Assembly (NCBI GenBank): GCA_963794155.1
Contig: CAWCCX010000008.1
Coordinates: 558,001 to 622,000, forward strand
Length of the DNA stretch: 64,000 nt
DNA from: Roseiarcus sp963794155
GTDB lineage: Bacteria; Pseudomonadota; Alphaproteobacteria; Rhizobiales; Beijerinckiaceae
Direction: 5' to 3'
Positions within the stretch are counted from its first letter, which is position 1. Each line of letters starts with the position of its first letter. Made by a program: the position numbers and the translations under genes. This document shows positions 28,963 to 37,148 of this stretch, one piece after another. Below the pieces are notes generated by a model. It made no database searches. It was not told the origin of the DNA and worked only from the letters and a program-made list of their open reading frames with translations.

Positions 28963-29060
28963 TTCCGGACGGGCTTAAAGGGCGTCCGGGAGGACGCCCG
29001 TCGTTCCGGACGGGCTATAGGGCATCCGGGAGGACGCCCGTCCCTCTGGACGGGCTATTA
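28963..29060. repeat. 41-bp tandem repeats with internal hairpins downstream of the BMP gene
   Basis: Unit 28963-29003 and unit 29004-29044 both start TTCCGGACGGGCT and end GGGAGGACGCCCGTC; a third, partial copy starts at 29045 (CTGGACGGGCTATT). In unit 1 GGGCGTCC-GGGA-GGACGCCC forms an 8-bp stem; unit 2 has one mismatch. They lie 23 to 120 bases beyond the stop of the minus-strand BMP gene, so they may act as a multi-hairpin transcription end or 3' stabiliser. Confidence 0.8.
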
Positions 29061-29082
29061 TTGACGCCGGATAAGGGCTTGC

Positions 29083-30159
29083 TCAGCTCTGCACGCCCTT
29101 GACGTACCAGTCGATCACCGCGAGGTCCTTGTCCTCCATGCGCTGGCCCTTCGGGACCTTCACGGCTCCTGACTGATCCATGATCTCGCCGGTGAAGACG
29201 TCGTAGGTTCCGTCCTTCCAGCCGGCGATCACCTTGTCGGCGGCAGCCGCCACCTCGGCGGGCAGGGCCTTGTTGTAGGGGCCCATCACGACCGTGCCCT
29301 CCTTGAAGCCCCACCAGGCGTCGTCCGGCTTCCAGCTGCCGTCGAGCATCGCTTGGGCGCGGGAGATGTAATATGGGCCCCAGATGTCCTCGATCGCGGA
29401 CAATTGCGTCTTCGGCGCGAAGCGCGCCATGTCCGCGCCCTGGCCGAAGCACCACACCTTGCGCTTCTCGCAGACCTGGAGGCCCGCCGGGCTGTCGGTG
29501 TGCTGGGCGACGACGTCGCAACCGAGGTTGGCGAGCGTCTCCACCGCCGCGGCTTCCTTGGCCGGATCGAACCACGAATCGATCATGACCAGCTTGGTGG
29601 TGATCTTCGGGTTCACCGCCTGGGCCGACAGCGTGAAGGCGTTCACGCCCAACACGACTTCCGGCACCTTGTAAGAGCCGAGGTAGCCGATCACGCCCGA
29701 CTTCGACATCATGCCGGCGATCGTGCCTTCGACCGCGCGCCCCTGATGGAAGCGGGAGTTATAGGTGCCGAGATTGTCGGCATGCTTGTAGCCGGTGCAA
29801 TGCTCGAACTTGACGTCCGGGAACTGCTTGGCGACCTCGAGCGTCTGATCCATGTAGCCGTAGGAGGTGGTGAAGATCAGTTTGTTGCCCTGCTGGGCGA
29901 GGTCTTTCAGGATCGGGATTGCGCTCGCATCCTCTTTCACGTTCTCGACATAGGACGTGACGACTTGGCCCTTGAGCGCGGCGTCGAGCGCAAGTCGTCC
30001 CTTGTTGTGAGCCCAGGTCCAGCCGAAATCGCCGACCGGGCCAAGATAGATGTAGCCGATCTTCAGCGGCTCCGCGGCGAGGGCGCTTCGCCCGAGGGCG
30101 GGCAGAGCCAGGCCGGCGGCGGCGGCCTGGACGAAATTGCGCCGTGTGATTGTGCTCAT
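29083..30159 (-). CDS. BMP-family (PnrA-like) ABC transporter substrate-binding protein
   Basis: The 358-residue precursor starts at ATG 30159 behind CAAGGAGAAGAAA and begins MSTITRRNFVQAAAAGLALP, a Tat-type signal cleaved near 'SALAAE'. The mature protein has the BMP/PnrA pattern 'KIGYIYLGPVGDFGWTWAHN', 'IFTTSYGYMDQTLEVAKQFP', 'GVIGYLGSYKVPEVVLGVNA' and 'GCDVVAQHTDSPAGLQVCEK'. Members bind purine nucleosides in the periplasm and deliver them to an ABC importer. It is the last gene of an ATPase-permease-permease-BMP operon, 32 bases after the second permease. The adjacent deaminase supports a purine or nucleobase ligand. Confidence 0.9.
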   Translation of the reverse strand: MSTITRRNFVQAAAAGLALPALGRSALAAEPLKIGYIYLGPVGDFGWTWAHNKGRLALDAALKGQVVTSYVENVKEDASAIPILKDLAQQGNKLIFTTSYGYMDQTLEVAKQFPDVKFEHCTGYKHADNLGTYNSRFHQGRAVEGTIAGMMSKSGVIGYLGSYKVPEVVLGVNAFTLSAQAVNPKITTKLVMIDSWFDPAKEAAAVETLANLGCDVVAQHTDSPAGLQVCEKRKVWCFGQGADMARFAPKTQLSAIEDIWGPYYISRAQAMLDGSWKPDDAWWGFKEGTVVMGPYNKALPAEVAAAADKVIAGWKDGTYDVFTGEIMDQSGAVKVPKGQRMEDKDLAVIDWYVKGVQS

Positions 30160-30191
30160 TTTCTTCTCCTTGAGTGACATTGCTCTCATGC

Positions 30192-31130
30192 CTAAGTGCT
30201 GGGAAGGAAGGGCCGGCCGAGACAGGCCGGGGCCTCGCTTCCGGTGACGTCGCGCGCCGACATGAAAGCGAGCACGGCGACGGCCATGATGTAGGGCATC
30301 GAGGCCCAGAACTGGGACGGCAGGAACGAGAAGCCCGAAGCCTTGGCGTAAAGCTCGAGCGTCATCAGAACGCCGAAGAAGTAAGCGCCTGCGAGCAGCC
30401 GCCCGGCCCGCCAGCCGGAGAACACCACCAGCGCCAGCGCGATCCAGCCGCGCCCCGCGGTCATCTGCTCGGCCCACATCGGGGTGATCACCATCGAGAA
30501 ATAGGCGCCGCCAATTCCCGCAAGCGCGCCGCCGAAAGCGATCGCCCCGTAGCGGATCGCGATCACCGGATAGCCGATCGAATGGGCGGAATTGTCGTTC
30601 TCGCCGACCGCGCGCAGGATGAGCCCGCCGCGGGTGCGGTTTAAAAACCAGCCAACGGCGAAGACCATGATGAGGGCGAAATAGACGAGCGGGCTATAAC
30701 CGAATATGACCCGCCACACCGGGTCGCCGGCCAGCCAATCGGGAAAGAGCGAGTCGAAGGGCGGGATGACCGCGCCGACATAGCCGGCCCCGATCAGGGA
30801 CGAAAGGCCGATGCCGAAGATGGTGAGCGCAAGGCCGGTCGCCACCTGATTGGAGCCAAGCGTCAGGATCAGCACCGCAAACAGCATCGAGGAGGCGGCG
30901 CCGGCAAGCGCGGCGCACAGCACGCCAAGCCAGGGCGCAAGAGCGCCGAAGTCATCGCCATAGGTCAGCGCGATCGCGAATCCGGTGACCGCGCCGATCA
31001 GCATCATGCCTTCGACGCCGAGATTGAGCACGCCGCTCTTCTCGACCACCAATTCGCCGGTCGCCGCGAGCAGGATCGGAGTCGTGACGCCGACCACGGT
31101 GACGAGCGCGTCGATGATGAAGGTCAGCAT
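30192..31130 (-). CDS. BMP-type ABC transporter permease (second permease)
   Basis: The 312-residue product starts at ATG 31130, which overlaps the stop of the upstream permease (TGATG). About eight to nine hydrophobic helices and the motif 'GVLNLGVEGMMLIGAVTGFA' (here the EKSGVLNLGVEG form) identify the BPD_transp_2 family permease of BMP/simple-sugar-type importers (NupC/YufQ-like). It forms the inner-membrane channel with the other permease. 'GENDNSAHSIGYPVIAIRYG' is the cytoplasmic coupling region contacting the ATPase. Confidence 0.9.
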   Translation of the reverse strand: MLTFIIDALVTVVGVTTPILLAATGELVVEKSGVLNLGVEGMMLIGAVTGFAIALTYGDDFGALAPWLGVLCAALAGAASSMLFAVLILTLGSNQVATGLALTIFGIGLSSLIGAGYVGAVIPPFDSLFPDWLAGDPVWRVIFGYSPLVYFALIMVFAVGWFLNRTRGGLILRAVGENDNSAHSIGYPVIAIRYGAIAFGGALAGIGGAYFSMVITPMWAEQMTAGRGWIALALVVFSGWRAGRLLAGAYFFGVLMTLELYAKASGFSFLPSQFWASMPYIMAVAVLAFMSARDVTGSEAPACLGRPFLPST

Positions 31131-32224
31131 CAGGCGACCGCCTCCGCCGGGGCGACGCGCGGCGCGTCGCGAATGATCCTCAAGCGGTAGCGGACCAGGA
31201 TGTCGCTGGCGAGGATGAAGAACAGCATCGTCGCCTGGAAGATGCCGGCGGTCGCCTCGGGCACATGCACCGCCGTCTGCGCGACCTGCCCGCCGACATA
31301 GGTGACGGCGAGGATCAGGCCGGCGAGAAAGACGCCGATCGGATTGAGGCGGCCAAGGAACGAGACGATGATCCCGGTGAACCCGTAGCCCGAGGGGAAG
31401 CCGAGGTTGATCTGCCCGAGCTGGCTCGCCACTTCGAGAATGCCGGCGAGCCCGGCCATGCCGCCGCTGATCAGGAGCGTCGTCCACACCGTGCGCGAGG
31501 CGTCGAAGCCGCCATAGCGCGCCGCGCTCGGCGCGGCGCCGACGGTCCGGACCGAGAAGCCATAGACCGAGCGGCTCGTGAGCAGCCAGAACACCAGCGT
31601 CAACACGACGGCGACGACGAGGCCGGGCGGAATCACGGTTCCGGGCAGAACGTGCGGCAATTGCTGAGCCGGCGTCAGCGGCGGCGTCTGGGGGAAATTA
31701 TGGCCGTTCGGGTCCTTCCAGGGGCCGCCGATCAGGTAGCTCAGCACCTGGAGCGCGACATAGACCAGCATCAGGGTCGACAGCACCTCGGAGACGCGGT
31801 AGCGGGTCTTGAGAAACGCCGGGACCGCCGCCCAGGCCGCGCCGCCGGCAATCCCCGCCGCGATCATGAGCGGGATGATCCAGAAGCCTTCGGCGTTGGG
31901 CAGGGCGAAGGCGACGCCGGCGCCGGCGATCGCGCCGATGATGTACTGTCCTTCGGCGCCGATGTTCCAGATCTTGGCCTGGTTGCCGAGCGAGAGGCCG
32001 AGCGCGATGATGATGAGCGGCGCCGCCTTGGTCATCACGTCGACCCATTTGTAAGGGGCGACGATCGGAGTGATGAAGGTCTCATAGATCGCATGCGGCC
32101 CATCGAAGCCGATCAACTCAAAGATGATCGCGCCGAGAGCCATGGTCAGAAGCACCGAGGCGATCGGCGTCGCCACCTGCATGAAACGGCTCGGCGTCAG
32201 CCGCTTTTCAAGCCGGATGCGCAT
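31130..32224 (-). CDS. BMP-type ABC transporter permease (first permease)
   Basis: The 364-residue product with about nine to ten membrane helices is the YufP/NupB-like partner permease. 'GNQAKIWNIGAEGQYIIGAI' is the characteristic NIGAEGQ motif, and 'VGAAPSAARYGGFDASRTVW' is the coupling helix region. Its start overlaps the 3' end of the ATPase gene by 17 bases and its stop overlaps the next permease start by 1 base, so the importer genes are translationally coupled. Larger than the second permease, as usual for this family. Confidence 0.9.
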   Translation of the reverse strand: MRIRLEKRLTPSRFMQVATPIASVLLTMALGAIIFELIGFDGPHAIYETFITPIVAPYKWVDVMTKAAPLIIIALGLSLGNQAKIWNIGAEGQYIIGAIAGAGVAFALPNAEGFWIIPLMIAAGIAGGAAWAAVPAFLKTRYRVSEVLSTLMLVYVALQVLSYLIGGPWKDPNGHNFPQTPPLTPAQQLPHVLPGTVIPPGLVVAVVLTLVFWLLTSRSVYGFSVRTVGAAPSAARYGGFDASRTVWTTLLISGGMAGLAGILEVASQLGQINLGFPSGYGFTGIIVSFLGRLNPIGVFLAGLILAVTYVGGQVAQTAVHVPEATAGIFQATMLFFILASDILVRYRLRIIRDAPRVAPAEAVA

Positions 32225-33774
32225 GCAGGGCCTCTGTCATCTCGACCGTCGCCGTCGGGTCGCCGTGCACTCCGCCCATCAAGAGGCCGATCTCCTCGAT
32301 CGACACTTGGCCGACCTTCATCGGCGGCGACAGGCGGCCGAGATTGATGACCGCGATCGTGTCGCAGAGCGAAAGCAGCTCGTCGAGATCCTGGGAGATG
32401 ACCATGACCGCCGAGCCGCGGGCGGCCAGATCGACGATCGCCTGGTGGATGGCGGCCGCCGCGCCGGCGTCGACCCCCCAGGTCGGCTGGCACACGACCA
32501 GCGCCTCGGGGCTCTGGAGGATCTCGCGCCCCATGATGAATTTCTGCAAGTTTCCGCCGGAGAGCGAGCCCGCGAGCGCGGCCGGCCCGGTCGCCTTCAC
32601 GGTATAGGCGCCGATCACCTCGCTCGCGTAATTCGTCGCCTTGGTCGGATCGATGAGGCCGAAGCGCACCATCTCCATGCGGTCGCGTCCGGTGAGCGAG
32701 CCGTTGTCGGTGAGCGAGAACTCGCCGACCGCCGCGTGGCCGTTGCGCTCCTCCGGCACCGCGCACAGGCCGAGGTTGCGCCGCTCGGTGACGCCGAGCC
32801 GGCCGACGTCGCGACCTGCGAGGGTAATCGCCTCGGGCCGCGGGGCGAGAGTTTCTCCGCTCATTGCGCTCAAGAGCTCGTTTTGCCCGTTGCCGGCGAC
32901 CCCGGCGACGCCGAAAATCTCGCCGGCCCTCACTTCGAGCGCGACGTCCTGCAGCGCGACGCCGAATTCGCTCGGCTTCGGCAAGCTCATGCCCCGCGCC
33001 GCGAGCTTGGTCGCGCCAAAACCGCGGTTGGCCGGCTTGGCGATCTCTTTCAGATTGGCGCCGATCATCATTTCGGCCATGGAGCGCGACGTCTCGCGCT
33101 TCGGATCGCAGTGGGCGACGACCTTGCCGCCGCGCAGGATGGTCGCGGTGTCGCAGAGCGCCACGATCTCGTGCAGCTTGTGCGAGATGTAGAGGATCGA
33201 GCAGCCGCTCGCGGCGAGTTTTCGCAGCGTTTCGAACAATTGCTCGACTTCCTGCGGCGTCAGCACCGAGGTCGGCTCGTCCATGATCAGGAGCCGAGGA
33301 TTGAGGAGCAGCGCGCGCACGATCTCGATCCGCTGGCGCTCGCCGACGCTCAAGGTCGAGACGACGCGGCGGGGATCGAGCTTGAGCTGATAGGCCTCAA
33401 GAACCCGGTTGAACTCGGCGAGGAGCTCGCGCGACGACAGGCGCGAAGTCGAGGCCGAGGGCGATATTTTCCAGGACCGTCATCGCCTCGAACAGCGAGA
33501 AGTGCTGAAACACCATGCCGATGCCGAGGCGCCGCGCGGCGCGAGGATTTGAGATTCGGGTCGGCGCGCCGTCGAAGATAATCTCACCCTCGTCGGGGGC
33601 GAGGATGCCGTAGATCATCTTGACCAGGGTCGATTTACCGGCGCCGTTCTCGCCCAATAACGCATGAATCTCGCCCGGCTTGACGCTGAGGTTGACGTTG
33701 TCGTTGGCGCGGACGCCGGGAAAGGACTTGCTGACGCCGACCAGCTTGAGCCGCAAGGGCGCTTCGCCATTCAC
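32208..33774 (-). CDS. BMP-type ABC transporter ATPase (two nucleotide-binding domains), with one apparent frameshift
   Basis: The corrected product is 521 residues with two tandem ABC domains. Domain 1 has Walker A 'LLGENGAGKSTLVKMIYG', Q-loop 'GMVFQHFSLFEAM', signature 'LSVGERQRIEIVRALL' and Walker B 'LLIMDEPTSVL'. Domain 2 has a degenerate first half ('GVAGNGQNELLSAMSG') and 'LSGGNLQKFIMGREI', typical of simple-sugar/nucleoside importers. The start is GTG 33774 (VNGEAPLRLKLVGVSKSF). The frame breaks at 33445-33450 (GAAGTC on the plus strand); removing one base gives GAGTC, a GANTC site, and joins 'ENIALGLDSRLSSRELLAEF'. First gene of the importer operon. Confidence 0.88.
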
Positions 33775-34161
33775 CTCGACATACCCTCGCTCCCAAGCCC
33801 GTCGGCCGCTCGTGAACCCGGCGCGACGCAAAAATCACGCCGTCGGCGCTCCTGCCCCTGTGCGGCGGCAGGTCGAAGACCAGCGATTTCCCCCCGCGTC
33901 CTCCATCGCCGGACGCTGTGTTTTTAGGCAACCCTAGCGAGGACCGCTGAACTGTCAAATGAATTGGCGGTCATGGCCTGTGCAGATGCGGGCGGCGCGA
34001 GCCGGGGACTTTGTTGGGCAATTTGCTCGCGCGCGAGGCGTCGGCGCCGCGAATTTGGCCTGAGAAGCTGGGTCCCTTCCCCAACAAGGCTTGGGAAGGA
34101 GAAACCCGCCGCGCTTCCTATTCGTGCTATCGGACGCACGCCGCAACACGGAGCCTTCGTC
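33775..34161. promoter_or_regulatory. Divergent intergenic region between importer operon and deaminase
   Basis: 387 bases serving both the minus-strand importer operon and the plus-strand deaminase, so a shared regulatory region is likely. CCTTCCC/GGGAAGG with an 11-base loop at about 34077-34101 forms a 7-bp hairpin in the deaminase leader. No known purine riboswitch (its three-way junction with conserved TAT and loop sequences) was recognised. Confidence 0.35.
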
Positions 34162-34653
34162 ATGACCGCCGCGAGCCCTCGCCCCCATGATGAAGCCCTG
34201 CTGCGTCAGGCGTTCGAGGTCGCGAGGCGCTCGCGCGCCGGCGGCGACCATCCGTTCGGCTCCGCGCTCGCCGACGAGGAGGGGAACCTGCTTATGGAGC
34301 AGGGCAACGGCTACACGAGCGAGGGCGGCGATCGCACCGCCCATGCCGAGCGCCTGCTCGCTTCGCGCGCGGCCCGCGCCTACGACCTCAAGTTCCTGGC
34401 GCGGTGCACGCTCTACACCTCGGCTGAGCCATGCGCGATGTGCGCCGGCGCGATCTATTGGGCGGGGATCGGCCGCGTCGTCTACGGGCAGACCGAAAGG
34501 GGGCTCAAGGCCCAGACCGGCGCGCACGAGGAGAACCCGACCCTCGACCTGCCCTGCGACATCGTGTTCCAAGCGGGCCAGCGGGCGACCGAAGTCGTTG
34601 GACCCTTGCTCGAGGAGGAAGCCGCCGCGCTTCAGGCGGACTTCTGGCGATAA
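34162..34653 (+). CDS. Nucleoside/guanine deaminase (CDA-fold, zinc-dependent)
   Basis: The 163-residue product starts at ATG 34162. Zinc-site motifs: 'TAHAERLLASRA' (His 61, catalytic Glu 63) and 'PCAMCAGAIYW' (Cys 91, Cys 94). The overall length and C-terminal 'EVVGPLLEEEAAALQADFW' tail place it with guanine deaminase/nucleoside deaminases rather than TadA, which has a different C-terminus. It probably converts guanine to xanthine or a related purine in the cytoplasm. It is divergent from the nucleoside importer operon, which supports purine salvage. Substrate unproven. Confidence 0.82.
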   Translation: MTAASPRPHDEALLRQAFEVARRSRAGGDHPFGSALADEEGNLLMEQGNGYTSEGGDRTAHAERLLASRAARAYDLKFLARCTLYTSAEPCAMCAGAIYWAGIGRVVYGQTERGLKAQTGAHEENPTLDLPCDIVFQAGQRATEVVGPLLEEEAAALQADFWR

Positions 34654-34708
34654 CAGAAGGAAAACACCGGCCGAAACTCAGTTGAGCAGGGCGGCCTCGC
34701 CTAGGCGG

Positions 34709-35214
34709 TTAGCGAGCGAAAAGAAGGAAACCCGTTGTGTCGCCCACGACCGTAATGTGCCCTTTGCAAGGCGCAACGTCTTCCAGATGGACGACGTCGC
34801 CGGCACGTAGCTGTCTCGACTCGCCATCCGTCGTCGTGATCGAGAATCGGCCCTCGACCACAGTAAGCAGCTGAACTGCGGGAGTGGGATGATAGAGATG
34901 ATTCGCCAAGTCGGCGGCGCCCAGCGTGCCTCGAATCCCGCGAAGAACGTGCTTGACGCTGGCTGATTGCCGCCAATGTAGATCGGCGCGGCAGGAGGGG
35001 CGAAATTTTGCCGGGCGAGGTCTGCTGTCAGCCCTGCGAAATGGCTCTGGTGGTCAGGAGTGCAATACAACCGGGCATAAGCGAGGCGAGAAGGCTCAAG
35101 TTGGGAACTGGTTGTTTTGCCAATATCTTCTGCCGATGCGCTTGAACTTAAGGCGCCGGCGCTGAGAGCGATGACCGCCGACGTTATCACAGGCGCGAGA
35201 AGATTACTTTTCAC
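34709..35214 (-). CDS. Exported cupin-domain protein, with one apparent frameshift
   Basis: The start is GTG 35214, preceded by GGAGGACTGGAAC, giving a signal peptide 'VKSNLLAPVITSAVIALSAG' cleaved near 'SSASAE'. The frame is lost at 34965-34968, where the plus strand reads GATT then G. Adding the missing C (GATTC, a GANTC site) joins '...PAAPIYIGGESASVKHVLRG' to 'IRGTLGAADLANHLYHPTPA' and a complete cupin: 'VVEGRFSITTTDGESRQLRA' then 'GDVVHLEDVAPCKGHITVVG'. Corrected length is 168 residues. Metal-binding cupin residues are partly present (His in NHLYHP). Function unknown. Slightly lower GC than its neighbours. Confidence 0.65.
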
Positions 35215-35459
35215 GTTCCAGTCCTCCGACAAGACAGCGTCGCCAATATATTCTATCACGAGGAGGCGAAGCGGCCGCCGGACTTCTGGAAAGCGGGTAG
35301 GGGCGGTCGAGTCGGCGAGACCCCGCCTGGAAGCTGAAGATCACGCCAACGTGATATCTATCGCCGGCTTTCCGCGTGAGTTCCCCGTTTATCTTGACAA
35401 GGCGACATGAGACGATCGCCTCAGGAGGGGTCAGCCGTTCTTCAAGAGGGGTTGTCTTC

Positions 35460-36593
35460 ATGGGAGCTCACGCCTCTATCCGCCCTCTGTTCGCCCGCCG
35501 GACATCTGCAATCGCAACGGGGTTTGTGATCGCGGCAGTCCTGAACGCTGCGCCGTCGCGTGCGGCTTCGGAATTCGCCTCGGGACCCTTTGCCCTGCCC
35601 GAGGGCATCACCGCAGGGCTTGACGGCACGTACCTGCTTTCGGACCCCAACAACCACAAAGTCTACAGCGTCCCAGCTGCTGGCGGCATGGTCACATCTG
35701 GCGCGCTGATGAACTTTCGGGTCTTCGGGGAGATCGCCCTGCCCAGCGGCTACGTAGACAGTGGACAATACCTCGCCTACGGCGTGACAAATTCGAACAA
35801 CGGCGGCGTGGCGGCCCTGACCGGAACATCGGGCCTTGGCAGTCCCGCTCTCACCATCCTCTCTCCCGGGGCGTATTTTACTGATGCTGCGGTTGCGCCC
35901 AATGCCTTTGGGACAATAGCGCAAGGTCAGGTCGTCCTCGCGAACGATGAAACCTCTAGCAGCGTTCCGGGCGCCATTGACGCCTTGAACTTCGACGGCG
36001 CCGGCGCCTTCGTTTTTGCAACCATGCCAAATGACGCAGGCGCCTTTGGCGTGGCCTTCGCGCCAGCGAGCTTTGGAGCGGATGCTGGCGATCTGTTCGT
36101 GTCCGATGACCGGAGCGGAAATCTCTATGTCGTGGACGCTGCAGGCGACGCCACATTGTTTGCCAAGCTCCCCTTGCCGAGCGGCTTCGTTGATCCTGGT
36201 CTTAGGCAGATTGCCTTTGCGCCCCCCGGGTTTACCCTTCCTGACGGCGAGGATCTGGGAGGAGACCTGTTCGTCTCGATCGCGGCTCAGAATGGCGGCG
36301 GGGGAGCGACCGGCGAGATCGACGTGCTTAACTCGGCGGGCGATACGGTCGCGCACTACCTGGTGGGCAGCTCCGCCACCCCGCTCGATCCGCGCGGGCT
36401 GTTCTTTGTCAACGATACGGCTCTGCTGGTCGCCAACGCCGATCCCAGTATTCTGCAGCTCACCCCGTCGGACTTCGTCCCGGGCTCGCCCGTGCCCGAG
36501 TCCTCGACGTGGGCGATGCTGCTGCTCGGCTTCGGCGGGCTCGGATTCGTCGGGTGTCGGCGCGCGAGAAAGGCCCGGCCCACGAACGCTTGA
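35460..36593 (+). CDS. PEP-CTERM sorting-domain exported protein
   Basis: The 377-residue precursor starts at ATG 35460 behind AAGAGGGG. The signal peptide ends near 'APSRAAS'. The body has repeated beta-propeller-like segments ('GLDGTYLLSDPNNHKVYSVP', 'GDLFVSDDRSGNLYVVDAAG'). The C-terminus 'PVPESSTWAMLLLGFGGLGF' followed by VGCRRARKA is a PEP-CTERM sorting signal (VPE, hydrophobic helix, basic tail) with Ser where Pro is most common. Such proteins are processed by an exosortase and linked to exopolysaccharide; no exosortase is in this window. Function of the propeller-like body is unknown. Confidence 0.8.
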   Translation: MGAHASIRPLFARRTSAIATGFVIAAVLNAAPSRAASEFASGPFALPEGITAGLDGTYLLSDPNNHKVYSVPAAGGMVTSGALMNFRVFGEIALPSGYVDSGQYLAYGVTNSNNGGVAALTGTSGLGSPALTILSPGAYFTDAAVAPNAFGTIAQGQVVLANDETSSSVPGAIDALNFDGAGAFVFATMPNDAGAFGVAFAPASFGADAGDLFVSDDRSGNLYVVDAAGDATLFAKLPLPSGFVDPGLRQIAFAPPGFTLPDGEDLGGDLFVSIAAQNGGGGATGEIDVLNSAGDTVAHYLVGSSATPLDPRGLFFVNDTALLVANADPSILQLTPSDFVPGSPVPESSTWAMLLLGFGGLGFVGCRRARKARPTNA

Positions 36594-36600
36594 TCGGTCC

Positions 36601-36624
36601 CGAAAGCGGCCGAGGCCGCTTTCG
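36601..36624. terminator. Bidirectional hairpin between PEP-CTERM gene and MarR gene
   Basis: A perfect 10-bp stem CGAAAGCGGC / GCCGCTTTCG with a 4-base loop (CGAG) lies 7 bases after the PEP-CTERM stop and just beyond the MarR stop. Its position between convergent genes fits a shared terminator; the flanking T-tract is short. Confidence 0.6.
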
Positions 36625-36634
36625 TAGCCCCCGC

Positions 36635-37099
36635 CTACCCCTCCTCCAGCGCCTCGGCCGCGAGCGCGAGGCGCCGGGCGGCTTCGGGGTCGATCCGCTC
36701 AGCGAGCTCGCCGTGGGCGCGGCGCCAGTCGGCGAGGCTCGCCTCGAGGCTCAACGCGCCCTTTTCGGTCAGCCAGACCGCGCGGCGGCGGGCATCCTTA
36801 TCGCCGGCGGCGATCTCGATCAGGCTTGAAGCCTCGAGCACCTGCAGGTTGCGCGACAGCGTCGACTGGTCGAGCCCGCTGCGCTGGGCGAGCGCGCCGA
36901 GCGTATCGTCGCGCGCCGAGGCGATCTGCGCCATCAGCCCGAACTGAGCGAGGCTCAGGCCCGAGCCCTGCATCCGCCGGTTGAGGAAGGCGGTGATGCG
37001 GCGCGCGGCGAGCCTGGCGTTCCAACCGGCGCAGGCGTCGACCGCCGCCCGGGAGTCGGCGACGAGGGTCTTGGGAACTGGTTGCTTCGACTTCGGCAT
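36635..37099 (-). CDS. MarR-family transcriptional regulator
   Basis: The 154-residue product starts at ATG 37099 (MPKSKQPVPKTL). It has the winged-helix arrangement: 'LSLAQFGLMAQIASARDDTL', recognition helix 'LGALAQRSGLDQSTLSRNLQ', 'VLEASSLIEIAAGDKDARRR' and wing 'AVWLTEKGALSLEASLADWR'. MarR proteins bind palindromic operators as dimers and release them on ligand binding. Divergent from a thioesterase gene with a 12-bp palindrome between them, so it probably controls itself and the thioesterase. Effector unknown. Confidence 0.87.
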   Translation of the reverse strand: MPKSKQPVPKTLVADSRAAVDACAGWNARLAARRITAFLNRRMQGSGLSLAQFGLMAQIASARDDTLGALAQRSGLDQSTLSRNLQVLEASSLIEIAAGDKDARRRAVWLTEKGALSLEASLADWRRAHGELAERIDPEAARRLALAAEALEEG

Positions 37100-37136
37100 G
37101 GATGTATGCATATGCATCATTTGTATCTGCATGGAT
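37100..37136. promoter_or_regulatory. Probable MarR operator/promoter between divergent genes
   Basis: A perfect 12-bp palindrome ATGCATATGCAT at 37106-37117 sits in a short AT-rich stretch separating the MarR ATG (37099) from the thioesterase ATG (37149), with a partial repeat 'TGTATCTGCAT' at 37122-37132. MarR operators are typically 16-20 bp imperfect palindromes of this kind. No other regulator gene is adjacent. Confidence 0.6.
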
Positions 37137-37148
37137 AGGAGAAAAGCG

